A DNA stretch of 53,834 bases, taken from positions 1-53,834 of the forward strand of contig NZ_WVUH01000006.1 in NCBI RefSeq assembly GCF_017614955.1. Reading direction: 5' to 3'. How positions within the stretch are numbered: the first letter of the stretch is position 1; every line of letters starts with the position of its first letter. Source of the DNA: Micromonospora echinofusca (GTDB lineage Bacteria > Actinomycetota > Actinomycetes > Mycobacteriales > Micromonosporaceae). A program made the position numbers and the translations under genes. The notes below the pieces were generated by a model. It saw nothing but the letters and a program-made list of their open reading frames with translations, was not told where the DNA came from and did no database searches. This document shows positions 14,340-23,954 of this stretch, piece after piece.

Positions 14340-17063
14340 GTGACGACGACCACGACCGTGCATGACGTCATCAAGGCGATCCGCGACAACTCGTTGAGTA
14401 ATCGTGATCGTGGTACCGGCTTCGAGGAGTTGATGCTCCAGTACCTGAGCACCGACCCGCAGTGGACCGAGCAGTTCAGCCGGGTGTGGATGTGGGCCGA
14501 CTGGCCGGGAACGGAGCACGACAAGCGGGATGTCGGCATCGACCTGGTCGCGCAGGACCGCGAGACGGGTGGCTACTGCGCCGTCCAGTGCAAGTTCTAC
14601 GAGCCGCACCACACCGTGGAGAAGGCGGACATCGACTCCTTCTTCACCGCCTCCGGCAAGGGTGGCTTCACCCGCCGCCTAATCATCTCGACGACCGACA
14701 AGTGGAACGTCCACGCTGAGGCAGCGCTAGCCGATCAGCAGGTTCCGGTCACGCGGATCGGGCTCGACGAGATCGCGCAGAGCCCGGTGCAGTGGCACAT
14801 GCCCACCGTTGACCGCCGCGTCGAAATGACGCTTCGCGCCAAGAAGTCACCGCTCAAGCACCAGCGCGAGGCCATCGACGATGTCTTCGCCCGCTTCGTC
14901 GAGCACGATCGCGGTAAGTTGATCATGGCGTGCGGGACTGGCAAGACGTTCACCAGCCTGAAGATCGCCGAACGGCTGCAGCGCGAGCGCGCGGTCGCTG
15001 GAGAGTCAGAGCACACCTCAGTGCTGTTCCTGGTTCCCTCCATCGCCCTTCTGTCGCAGAGCCTGCGCGAATGGTCGTACGAATCTGACGTGACGCTGCG
15101 CGCGTTCGCGGTGTGCTCGGACACCAAGGTCGGCAAGCAGCGGGCCGCCACCGGCGACGACAACGACATGGCCACCTACGACCTGGCGCTGCCCGCCACT
15201 ACCGACCCCGACCGCCTGATTGAACAGATGGCCAGGGTTGAGGCTGAGCCGGGGCTGACTGTGGTCTTCTCCACCTACCAGTCCATCGGAACCGTGGCGG
15301 CGGCCCAACGCAAGGGCCTGTCCCGCTTCGACCTGATCCTGTGCGACGAAGCCCACCGCACAACCGGTGTCACGCTGGCCGGCCATGACGAGTCCTCGTT
15401 CGTCCGGGTCCACGACGACACGTACCTCGGCGGCGACCGCCGCCTCTACATGACCGCGACCCCGCGGATCTACAACGAGGACACCAAGTCCGAGGCGAGG
15501 AACGCCGACGCGTTGCTGGCGTCGATGGACGACGAGACGACGTACGGCCCTGAGTTCCACCGGCTGGGCTTCGGAAAAGCCGTCGAGCAGGGTCTGCTCA
15601 CCGATTACAAGGTTCTCATCCTCACCGTGGACGAGGGCAGGGTCGCCAAGACGCTGCAGCAGGGTCTCGCTGGCGGGGACTCCGAGCTGAGGCTCGACGA
15701 CGCCGCAAAGATCATCGGCTGCTGGAACGCGATGGCGAAGCGCACCGGCACGTTCGCCGACGGCTCCGGGTTCGCCGAGGGCGACGCGCCCATGAAACGG
15801 GCTGTCGCATTCGCCCGCTCCATCGCCGACTCCACGGCGATCGCCAAGCGTTTCACCGAGGTGGTCGACGCCTACGACGACGCCGACGACGAGGTGCTGC
15901 GCTGCGAGGTCGAGCACGTCGACGGCACATTCAACACGCTGCGGCGCAACAGGCTGCTCGACTGGCTGAAGCAGGACCCGGGCCCGGCCAACGCCCGCAT
16001 TCTGTCCAACGCCCGCTGCCTGTCCGAGGGCGTGGATGTGCCCAGCCTGGACGCGGTCCTTTTCCTGCACCCCCGCAACTCGGTGGTGGACGTCGTGCAA
16101 TCCGTCGGGCGGGTCATGCGCCTCGCTCCCGGCAAGAACTACGGCTACATCATCCTGCCGGTCGCCATCCCCGCCGGTGTGGCGCCCGAAAAGGCGCTCG
16201 CCGACAACCAGCGCTTCAAGACGGTGTGGCAGGTCCTGCAGGCGCTGCGCGCCCACGACGACCGCTTCAACGCGACGGTCAACCAGATCGAGCTGAACAA
16301 GAACAAGCCCGACAACAAGATCGGGATCGGCAGCATCGGCCCGAACGACGAGTCGGTCGGCGACCGTGACGGATCGAGCACAGCCGGCAGCGCGGAGGCC
16401 GCGAAGGCAAAGGAAGCCCAGAGCGCCAAGCACATCCAGGAGGCGCTCTTCTCCGTCTCCGACTGGCGGGAGGCGATCTACGCCCGCATCGTCGACAAGG
16501 TCGGCCAGCGGCAGTACTGGGAGGACTGGGCCCGCGACATCGCCCAGATCGCCGACCGTCACGTCACCCGGATCAAGGCCGCCCTGACGCTGCCTGAGAA
16601 GCGCAGCGCCTTCGAGGAGTTCCTCAGCGAGCTACGCCTGAACATCAACCCCGGCGTGAACGAGAGTGACGCCATCGACATGTTGGCCCAGCACATCGTC
16701 ACCAAGCCAGTCTTCGACGCGCTGTTTAAGGACTATGGCTTTGCCGAGCACAATCCGGTCTCCAAGGCTATGCAGCGCATGCTCGACATCCTCGACGACC
16801 AGGGACTCGACGCCGAGAGCAAGAAGCTTGACGAGTTCTACCAGTCGGTGCGGGTGCGCGCCGAGGGCATCGACAACCACGAGGGCCGCCAGCGCGTCAT
16901 CGTCGAGTTGTACGACAAGTTCTTCAAGACCGCTCTGCCGAAGACCGCCGACGCCCTCGGCATCGTCTACACCCCCGTCGAGGTCGTTGATTTCATCATC
17001 CGCTCGACCGAGCAGGCGTTGAACAAGCACTTCGGTCGCTCGCTGTCAGACGAGGGCGTCTAG
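14340..17063 (+). CDS. Type ISP restriction-modification enzyme, N-terminal nuclease-helicase part
   Basis: The 907 residues before an amber codon correspond to the front of a single-chain type ISP enzyme (LlaGI/LlaBIII type). An Mrr-like nuclease comes first (DVGIDLV 64-70, AVQCKFYE 81-88). A superfamily 2 translocase follows with Walker A ACGTGKT (~197-203), DEAH at 336-339, MTATP at 371-375 and QSVGRVMR at ~587-594, then a helical coupler that starts the methylase domain (YTPVEVVDFIIRS). It stops at SDEGV/TAG, just before methylase motif I. GTG 14340 is the start: no earlier start keeps the frame. Alone this part would have nuclease and motor but no methylation or target recognition. Confidence 0.85.
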   Translation: MTTTTTVHDVIKAIRDNSLSNRDRGTGFEELMLQYLSTDPQWTEQFSRVWMWADWPGTEHDKRDVGIDLVAQDRETGGYCAVQCKFYEPHHTVEKADIDSFFTASGKGGFTRRLIISTTDKWNVHAEAALADQQVPVTRIGLDEIAQSPVQWHMPTVDRRVEMTLRAKKSPLKHQREAIDDVFARFVEHDRGKLIMACGTGKTFTSLKIAERLQRERAVAGESEHTSVLFLVPSIALLSQSLREWSYESDVTLRAFAVCSDTKVGKQRAATGDDNDMATYDLALPATTDPDRLIEQMARVEAEPGLTVVFSTYQSIGTVAAAQRKGLSRFDLILCDEAHRTTGVTLAGHDESSFVRVHDDTYLGGDRRLYMTATPRIYNEDTKSEARNADALLASMDDETTYGPEFHRLGFGKAVEQGLLTDYKVLILTVDEGRVAKTLQQGLAGGDSELRLDDAAKIIGCWNAMAKRTGTFADGSGFAEGDAPMKRAVAFARSIADSTAIAKRFTEVVDAYDDADDEVLRCEVEHVDGTFNTLRRNRLLDWLKQDPGPANARILSNARCLSEGVDVPSLDAVLFLHPRNSVVDVVQSVGRVMRLAPGKNYGYIILPVAIPAGVAPEKALADNQRFKTVWQVLQALRAHDDRFNATVNQIELNKNKPDNKIGIGSIGPNDESVGDRDGSSTAGSAEAAKAKEAQSAKHIQEALFSVSDWREAIYARIVDKVGQRQYWEDWARDIAQIADRHVTRIKAALTLPEKRSAFEEFLSELRLNINPGVNESDAIDMLAQHIVTKPVFDALFKDYGFAEHNPVSKAMQRMLDILDDQGLDAESKKLDEFYQSVRVRAEGIDNHEGRQRVIVELYDKFFKTALPKTADALGIVYTPVEVVDFIIRSTEQALNKHFGRSLSDEGV

Positions 17064-19223
17064 ATCATCGACCCGTTCGTAGGCACTGGCACCTTCCCGG
17101 TCCGCCTTCTCCAGTCCGGCTTCATCAAGCCAGAAGACCTGCTCCGCAAGTACACGAGTGAACTGCACGCTAACGAGATTGTGCTGCTCGCGTACTACAT
17201 CGCCGCTGTCAACATCGAAGCCGCGTTCCACGACCTGGCCGGCGGCGAATATCGCCCCTTCGAAGGCATCGTGCTCACCGACACCTTCCAACTCGCCGAG
17301 GGCACGGCCAGACTAGACGGGATGGACGTCCTCGAAGGCAACAGCGAGCGCGCCAAGAAACAACAGAAGCAGAAGATTACCGTTGTCATCGGCAACCCGC
17401 CCTATTCTGTGGGGCAGGACAGCCAAAACGACAACAATCAAAATCTCAGCTACGAGGTACTAGATCAGCGGATCGCCGACACCTACGTCGCGCGGACGAA
17501 AGCTACTAACAAGAGCAAGCTGTACGACTCATACATCCGCTCCATCCGCTGGGCATCGGACCGCATCGACCAAGAAGGAATCGTGGCATATGTGTCCAAC
17601 GGTGGCTATATCGATGGGACAAGTGCCGACGGACTGCGCAAATGCCTGGTCGACGAGTTCGACGCAATCTACTGCTACAACCTGCGTGGTAATCAGCGCA
17701 CCGCAGGCGAGCAGTCCCGTAAGGAAGGCGGCAAGATCTTCGGCAGTGGCAGTCGAAATACCGTAGCCATCCTGCTCCTCGTCAAGGGGGGCCCGAAGAA
17801 CTCCAAAGCCGATGGCTGCACCTTGCACTACCGGGATATCGGGGACTACCTCACCCGTGAGGACAAGCTGAGTGTCCTCGCGTCGCAAAGTCTCGACGCT
17901 GTCCCATGGGAGCAGATCAAGCCGAGTCCCGAGGGCGACTGGATTAATCAGCGCAACCAACGATTTGCAGCGTTCCGGGCCATTGGTGAGAAGGACAAGG
18001 CTCGGCGGGCCGATGCCCTTTTCGAGATCTACTCCAATGGCCTTCTTTCTTCTCGCGACGCCTGGGTGTACAACTTCTTGGAAGGCCGCCTAGAGCATGG
18101 CGTGCGAGCCCTGACGAACTTCTACAACGACCAGGTCGCCGGTTTCGAGGAACATTGCAGGTCGAACGGCATCGTCACGCCCAGCATAAGGGATGCCGAG
18201 CGGTGGGTCGCCACCGACTCGGCGAGGATCAGCTGGTCCTCGAGCCTTCTGGCTAAGCTCCTGCAGGGAAAACGCATCGATTTCGACCCGACCCGCATCG
18301 TCACCGCCCAGTACCGGCCCTTCTGCCGCCAAGCCGTTTACTTTGATAAGGACTTGATCCATCGACCGGGTCAGCTGCCTCTGATGTTCCCGACCGTCGA
18401 CTCGCAGAATTTTGGCTTCTACGTGACCGGAGCTGGCTCAGACAAGCCGTTCTCGGTCCACGCGATAGGCTGCCTGCCCGATGTCTCATACTGGGGATCA
18501 AGCGTCGGCCAGTTCTTCCCGCGCTACACCTATCGAGACTCGGGCGAGGCAAATGATCTCTTTGCTGTCGCTGGAGACGGCAGTCAACGGTTTCAGCGCG
18601 TCGACAATATCAGCGACGCCGCACTAAAGGACTTTAGGCGAGCATACCCAGGCGCTACCGTCAGCAAGGACGACATCTTCTACTACGTCTACGCCCTGCT
18701 GCACTCCCCGGAATACCGGGGCCTCTTCTCCTCCGACCTGAAGAAGTCACTTCCTCGCATCCCAAAGGTGAGTCACTTCGGGGACTTCGCGGACGCGGGT
18801 CGTAAGCTCACCGACCTCCATATTCGATATGAGCAGATGGATCCGCACCAGGGTGTTGTCGAGACGGTCGCGGGGGATGCGTCTACTACTCCACTTGACG
18901 AGCTGTACCGGGTCGGCAAGATGAAGTTTGCCAGGGTCAAGGGCGTGGTGGACCGGTCGACGATCCTCTACAACCACCGAGTGACCCTCAGCAACATCCC
19001 TGAGGAGGCGTACCGCTACCAGCTCGGTGCTCGTTCGGCCATCGAGTGGATCATCGATCGGTACCAGGTCAAGACTGACAAGGATTCAGGCATCGTCAAC
19101 GACCCGAACGATTGGTCCGACGATCCTCGTTATGTGGCCGATCTGCTGAAGCGGGTTGTCACCGTCAGCGTGGAAACCATGAAAATTGTGGACGGCCTAC
19201 CCTCTATGGAAATTCTTGACTAA
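17064..19223 (+). pseudogene. Type ISP restriction-modification enzyme, methylase and target-recognition part
   Basis: Directly after the TAG (17061-17063) and in the same frame, the protein continues IIDPFVGTGTF, the S-adenosylmethionine motif I of gamma-type N6-adenine methylases. NPPYS (motif IV) follows at codon ~1019 of the joined frame, then ~580 residues of target-recognition domain to the stop at 19223. The first usable internal start, GTG 17181, lies past motif I, so a separately translated product could not bind cofactor. The frame is otherwise clean for 719 codons, which points to a recent C-to-T change (CAG to TAG), a sequencing error or readthrough. Relatives are one protein of about 1600 residues. 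Confidence 0.8.
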
Positions 19224-19630
19224 ACGCTACCGACGGGTCATGTCGTGACACTGCGACGATAGGTCCGGGTCTCGTTGGCGTCGCTACAGGTACGGGCGGT
19301 CGCGGCGCTGACAGCGTAGCTGCGACACGCACTTTCGGGTTGACGGATCGCTCGCTGCCATGGGCTGGCCGCCTCGTCTGCGACGAGGGGCCCGGTTCGA
19401 ACCAGGCCCGGACTTCTGCGCCCGATGAGGGGCGTGGTCTGACCCATGCGCGCCCCCTGCTGCCGCACAAGCCTGAGTTGTCGGTGGGCCTGCTTATGCT
19501 GACTCGAGCCACAGCTTGACAGCGAAGGACCAGCGCATGGCGTGGAACAAGCCAGTACGGCGGCATCGACCTATCAGACGCGGGCGGGCTGCGGCACAGT
19601 CACCCGCCCTACTGCTGGCGTCGTGATCGG
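19224..19630. other. Intergenic stretch before the short-Argonaute operon
   Basis: No gene seen. It contains two neighbouring inverted repeats at 19372-19409: CCTCGTC-TGC-GACGAGG, and overlapping it by one base a 22-base near-palindrome centred on GGTTCGAACC with one mismatched pair. The first may terminate the methylase transcript; the second may be an operator for the genes that follow. Confidence 0.5.
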
Positions 19631-20944
19631 ATGCCGAAGCGTAGCGTCCAGCAGCGGGCTGGATACCGGGGCGAGGCCTTCGTCGACAAGGCCGTCTCCG
19701 ACGCCGGCCACGTGTGGAACGACACCCGGCGCGACTTCGCGATCGACGGCCAGATCGAGTTCGTGGACACCGATCGGGAAGTTACCGGAGTTGCCGTTCT
19801 AGCCCAGGTGAAGGCCACGGAAGCTGGGTTCCCGGGCGAGACGCCAACTCAGTTCAGGTTCCCGTGCAAGGCCGACCACATCGACTACTGGTGTCGGCTG
19901 GGCAGACCAGTCGTGCTGATCTGCGTGGACCTTCGTAGCCAGCAGGCGTGGTGGAAGCGCGTGGACACCTGGTTCACCGACCCCGAGCGCAGGGCGCGCC
20001 GCGTCGTGCAGTTCGACAAGTCGGCGGATCGGTTCGATCCAGACGCCTTCAGCGAGATGTCGGCCCTGGGCGTGCCGGTGGGGGAGCAACTTCCGCGGCT
20101 AGAGGGCAGCGAGCGGTTGGTCTCGAACCTGCTCACTGTCGAGGGGTTCGCTCCACTTGTCTTCGAGGCGTCGACGCCGTGCCGTGACCGGGGCGAAGCC
20201 TGGGAGCGGATGCGCTCGAACGGCAACAAGTTCGAGGGCGGCTTCCACCTGGCCGCCGGGCGAATCTTCTCACTGTGCCGACTGGACGAGGGCCCGCTGG
20301 CCATCCTGTGCGACGGCCCGGTGACCTCCATTCCGACCGAGACCTGGGCGAGCACCGAGGATCCCGACCTCCAGCGCCGCTTCGTGTCCCTGTTGAACTT
20401 CACCCTGCGAGCGGCGCATCACCCCGAGCTGGTCTGGCACCTCAAGAAGAAGGTCGTCTACATGCAGGCCCCACCCGACCGCTCCAACCGAAGAATTAAG
20501 GGCCGCTATCGGGGCAGCCGCGGGCGCAGCTTCTTCACCCCCTATTTCGGGAAGGACGACGAAACGAAGATCAGCTTCTGTCGTCACTACGCCGCCGGCT
20601 TGTACTTCCGCCGGTGGGGTGATCAGTGGTACTTGGAGATTAACCCCACCTACCACTTCACCATCGACGGCTGGCGCGATTCTCTGTACGACTCCGAATA
20701 CGTCAAGAAGATCAAGCGCATGGAGCGCAACAACGCCGTCTACCAGCTCGTGCGCGCCTGGGCCGACTATCTGCAAGGCGAGGACACCCTGTTTAGCCGC
20801 CGAGACGAGCGCATCCGGTTCGGCCAGCTCCTCGAGCTGGACTGCGACGCCACGATCGACGAGACGGTCTGGATTCCGCAGGAGCCGGTCCCGAAGCCGA
20901 ACGTGAACGGGCTGACAAAGGGGCTGTGGGAGTTGCCACGATGA
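19631..20944 (+). CDS. DREN (DUF4365)-APAZ effector nuclease of a SPARDA-type system
   Basis: A protein of 437 residues. Residues ~10-150 are a DUF4365 nuclease of the PD-(D/E)XK fold: GYRGEAFVDKAV (Glu 15), RDFAIDGQIEFVD (Asp 35/39, Glu 43) and AQVKAT (Gln 59, Lys 61). The remaining ~280 residues have no enzyme motif and fit by size and position the APAZ domain that pairs with a short Argonaute. In SPARDA systems the complex, once guided to invader DNA, frees this nuclease to degrade DNA and RNA, killing or stalling the cell. The stop overlaps the Argonaute start (ATGA). The APAZ call is from context, not from a clear motif. Confidence 0.82.
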   Translation: MPKRSVQQRAGYRGEAFVDKAVSDAGHVWNDTRRDFAIDGQIEFVDTDREVTGVAVLAQVKATEAGFPGETPTQFRFPCKADHIDYWCRLGRPVVLICVDLRSQQAWWKRVDTWFTDPERRARRVVQFDKSADRFDPDAFSEMSALGVPVGEQLPRLEGSERLVSNLLTVEGFAPLVFEASTPCRDRGEAWERMRSNGNKFEGGFHLAAGRIFSLCRLDEGPLAILCDGPVTSIPTETWASTEDPDLQRRFVSLLNFTLRAAHHPELVWHLKKKVVYMQAPPDRSNRRIKGRYRGSRGRSFFTPYFGKDDETKISFCRHYAAGLYFRRWGDQWYLEINPTYHFTIDGWRDSLYDSEYVKKIKRMERNNAVYQLVRAWADYLQGEDTLFSRRDERIRFGQLLELDCDATIDETVWIPQEPVPKPNVNGLTKGLWELPR

Positions 20945-22392
20945 GAGCGCACGTGCTTCACGAGCCGGAGCTGGAGTTTCGCGCCGGAAATCGGCACATC
21001 GACCCGCGCTACGGCATCAGCGTCTTTGGCCCGGCCGACGCCGACTCCCCGGCCGCGCCGCACCAGATCCCGGTCGCCCTGGTAGGCCCCGCCCAAGCCA
21101 TCGATGGCATCCGGAGCTGGTTGCAGCGCTGCCAGAATCAAATCGACGCAAAAGACACGAAGCCCGGGCAGGAGAACCTCCACCAGCCTTTTCCCGGTTT
21201 CAGCATCGATGCGCAGTTCGGCGCCGAGCTCATCTTCGATGACTCCCTCGTCCGCGAGATCCCCGAGCGCCAGCTGCGCCGCCTCGCCCGCGCCGACGTC
21301 ATCTCCGCAACCGCCGATGCGGTCGAGATCTACGCCGATGCCGCCCGATCGCTCGTCGAGACCGGACGCTGCCGGGTCGTCATCTGCGCCCGTCCGGATG
21401 AGCTCAACGACAGGGAGAACCACCCGCCGTCGGTCGAAGGCGCAGCCGAACACGAGGATGACCAGGACGAGCGTGAGGCCGGAGGCGACTTTCATGATCT
21501 GCTCAAAGCCACCGCACTCACGCTGCCGGCGCCCCTGCAGCTGATGCGTAGAGAAACCTGGACCGGGGTCCGCGCCAGGACCGGCGGGCAGGCCGCCCGG
21601 CCGTTGCAGGACGAAGCCACCAGGGCCTGGAACTTACACACGGCCCTGTACTACAAGGCCGGCGGGACACCCTGGCGCATGCAGCGCCACAGCTCAGACC
21701 TCGCCACCTGCTACGTCGGTGTCAGCTTCTACCGCACCCAGAGCGGCCAAGAGCTCCACACTGCCGTCGCCCAGGTATTCAACGAGCGCGGCGACGGCGT
21801 CGTTGTACGCGGCGGCACCGCGCAGATCTCCAAGAGCGACCGGCAGCCCCACCTGGCGCTCACTGACGCCCGCCGGCTGCTGCTCGACGCGCTGGCCGAG
21901 TACCGCAGCACCCACGGCCACCAGCCCGCGCGCATCGCCGTTCACAAGACCTCGAACTTCACCCCTGGCGAAATTGATGGCTTCCACGAAGCCGCCGACC
22001 AGCGCGACATCGACCACGTCGACATGCTGTGGATCCAGCGACGCGGTGCCCCACACCTATACCGCGCCGGGCAACTTCCACCCCTGCGGGGTACCACCGT
22101 TCAGATGGATGCGCGCACGCTGCTGCTGTACACCCGCGGATCAGTGCCCTACTTCCGCACCTACCCCGGCATGTACGTCCCGCAGCCGCTGTTAATCCGG
22201 TCAGCATCGCCAGGCACCGATCTGCTGGCCGCCGGCGCCGACATACTCGCCCTATCCAAGATGAACTGGAACAACGCCCAACTCGACGAACGCGACCCGC
22301 TCACCCTGCGCACCGCCTACAGGGTCGGCTCGATCCTCAAGCATGTTCCGAGCAACGCTCGAATTGCCACGCGTTACGCCTACTACATGTAG
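20941..22392 (+). CDS. Short prokaryotic Argonaute (MID-PIWI)
   Basis: A protein of 483 residues, the usual length of short pAgo. The opening LHEPELEFRAGNRHIDPRYG with GISVFGPAD, the MID-type part (VALVGPAQAIDGIRSWLQRC, FPGF) and the PIWI part (CYVGVSFYRTQSG, RIAVHKTSNFTPGEIDGFHE, SVPYFRTYPGMYVPQPLLI, LALSKMNWNNAQLDERDPLT, RVGSILKHV) are all typical. The first catalytic Asp of active PIWI domains is replaced (GVSFYR), as expected for a catalytically dead short pAgo that only binds guide and target. Its C-terminus RYAYYM is the expected end. It overlaps the nuclease gene by four bases. Confidence 0.88.
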   Translation: MRAHVLHEPELEFRAGNRHIDPRYGISVFGPADADSPAAPHQIPVALVGPAQAIDGIRSWLQRCQNQIDAKDTKPGQENLHQPFPGFSIDAQFGAELIFDDSLVREIPERQLRRLARADVISATADAVEIYADAARSLVETGRCRVVICARPDELNDRENHPPSVEGAAEHEDDQDEREAGGDFHDLLKATALTLPAPLQLMRRETWTGVRARTGGQAARPLQDEATRAWNLHTALYYKAGGTPWRMQRHSSDLATCYVGVSFYRTQSGQELHTAVAQVFNERGDGVVVRGGTAQISKSDRQPHLALTDARRLLLDALAEYRSTHGHQPARIAVHKTSNFTPGEIDGFHEAADQRDIDHVDMLWIQRRGAPHLYRAGQLPPLRGTTVQMDARTLLLYTRGSVPYFRTYPGMYVPQPLLIRSASPGTDLLAAGADILALSKMNWNNAQLDERDPLTLRTAYRVGSILKHVPSNARIATRYAYYM

Positions 22393-22636
22393 AGCTACAG
22401 GATGCGGGACACCGAATTCCCTGACGGCGTCATCCTCAGCGTCCTGCGCCATGTGCCGCAGCGTATTGCCCATGAGTTCGTCGACCTGTTCCGGCGGCAA
22501 GGCGCAGAGGTGGTGGCGATCGACATCGGGGGAAGCAAGTCGCGGCTGGGCTCGTCGACACGCCGGCCATCCGAGCAATGCCCGTCACAGTAGCTCGACC
22601 TGTGACAGCCCGCTGGCGGACGCCCAGCCGCGATTG

Positions 22637-23725
22637 TCAGCCTGCCGTAGGGGCCCCGATGCTGTAGCGCTCGCCCGCGGACCTACGGAATGATGGATGC
22701 TGCGAGATCGCACGTCGAACCGCCGCAGCGGTGGCCCGCTGGTTCGAGTATTGCCCGAGTGCATCCCGAAGTTCCGAGGGTGTCATCGGATCTCCGCTGC
22801 GCGCTAGGTAGCGGGCGCAGTGTTCCGTGAGCGTCTCCGTTCGCCAGCGGGGATCTTGCACGATCACCATCGACGACCGGAGTTCGCCGTACTGAACCAG
22901 TTCTGCGCCAATCCGCGCCGCGACAGGTTCCAGCGCTTCCCACACGGCGGCGCCGGTGGCCCGAACGCTATCGCGCTTGGCCCACATCGTGCTGGCCAGC
23001 CAACCGGCCGCGAGTCCCAGCCCTGGCACGAGCCAGGGCCACCGTCGGCTCAGATACCCGACGGCCGAAACACCGCCCCCCATGAGCCTGGCTGCGAACA
23101 GTGCGGAGTGCAGCCGGTCGATGTATCGGCCTTCGAGGTCACCTGCGGTATGGAGGACCTTGGCTCCTTCAGCCCAGTACCCGGCGTTAGCGAAGCCGAG
23201 AGCGGCGAACACGCTGTCGGAGGTCACCGTGAATGTGGGACCGAGGAATGCCGCCAGAGCCAAGGTTGGCCAATCATCGGGATCGCCTTCTGGCGGCGGC
23301 TGCCGGATGGCGGCAATCTCGGGACGGAGGTACTCCCCGATCGGTAGCTCGACCACTCGCAGCAGCGGGGCGATGTCGGTCCGCCAGACCCGGAACGCCT
23401 CTGCCGGATCGATCCTCTGCGACCGACTGATGCGCTCCAGGTGCTCATCCATCTCACCCGGCACGTGATCGGCGACGAAGCAGGGGACACGCTCAGTGGC
23501 CACCAGTCGCGTAATCAGCGAGTCGTGTCCGGTCGCCGCCTGCAGACAACACGCGTTGGCCAGGGCGTTGGTGTCTACCACCGCGACCAACTGAGGATGG
23601 CTGGACACCACAGTCAGACCTGACTGCCGACGCCACGGCGAGGACGTTCCGGACGCCTTGGGCCGGATCGACGCCGTGGTCTCCGGGGCCAAATTCTGCA
23701 CAGTCGTCACCTTGGCCAACCTCAT
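22637..23725 (-). CDS. PIN-domain protein with membrane segment and C-terminal helical domain
   Basis: A protein of about 362 residues. Residues ~45-190 are a PIN ribonuclease domain: VAVVDTNALANA with Asp 51, acidic residues near 91-94, GDPDDWPTLALAAFLG with Asp 148/151, and TVTSDSVFAALGF with Asp 170. One hydrophobic segment follows (WPWLVPGLGLAAGWLASTMW, ~229-248), and then a domain resembling a winged helix (TPSELRDALGQYSNQRATAA, AVRRAISQHPSFRR). A membrane-tied RNase with such a tail is not a standard antitoxin-paired PIN. The start is uncertain: coding-type codons begin near 23725, while GTG 23611 would also keep the whole PIN domain. No antitoxin-like gene is adjacent. Confidence 0.75.
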   Translation of the reverse strand: MRLAKVTTVQNLAPETTASIRPKASGTSSPWRRQSGLTVVSSHPQLVAVVDTNALANACCLQAATGHDSLITRLVATERVPCFVADHVPGEMDEHLERISRSQRIDPAEAFRVWRTDIAPLLRVVELPIGEYLRPEIAAIRQPPPEGDPDDWPTLALAAFLGPTFTVTSDSVFAALGFANAGYWAEGAKVLHTAGDLEGRYIDRLHSALFAARLMGGGVSAVGYLSRRWPWLVPGLGLAAGWLASTMWAKRDSVRATGAAVWEALEPVAARIGAELVQYGELRSSMVIVQDPRWRTETLTEHCARYLARSGDPMTPSELRDALGQYSNQRATAAAVRRAISQHPSFRRSAGERYSIGAPTAG

Positions 23726-23954
23726 CCGCGAGCGAGTTCTCATGAAAGCGTGCGGAGAACAGGGTGACAGGAACGTACGACAGTCCGCGAGGAGGTATCC
23801 ACAGCCCGCTCTCGCGCTCTCCGCAGCGCCCGCACGTGAATTAGTTCCGCTGGTGAGACCCGTTCTTACAGGTCTCAGGCGTCGACGGACAGAGGCAGTG
23901 GTACGTGGACGGCGGCCCCGAGTAAGAGGTCGCTCCGGGTCTATGCTCCAGCAC

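Noticed and set aside
15018..16562. Minus-strand frame of 514 codons inside the restriction enzyme gene
   Set aside because: Antisense shadow with Val/Asp/Gly/Arg bias; the plus strand encodes clear helicase motifs.
17181..19223. Methylase half of the restriction enzyme as an independent functional gene
   Set aside because: The only internal start lies after S-adenosylmethionine motif I, so a separate product would lack the cofactor site.
19388..19409. TTCGA-containing sequence as a tRNA T-arm
   Set aside because: It is a symmetric palindrome and no anticodon arm or acceptor strand lies at the proper distance.
22402..22593. 63-codon plus-strand frame right after the Argonaute gene
   Set aside because: Start of the frame looks coding (RHVPQRIAHEFVDLFRRQG) but no homology is recognised and the end degenerates; possible remnant, not enough for a gene call.
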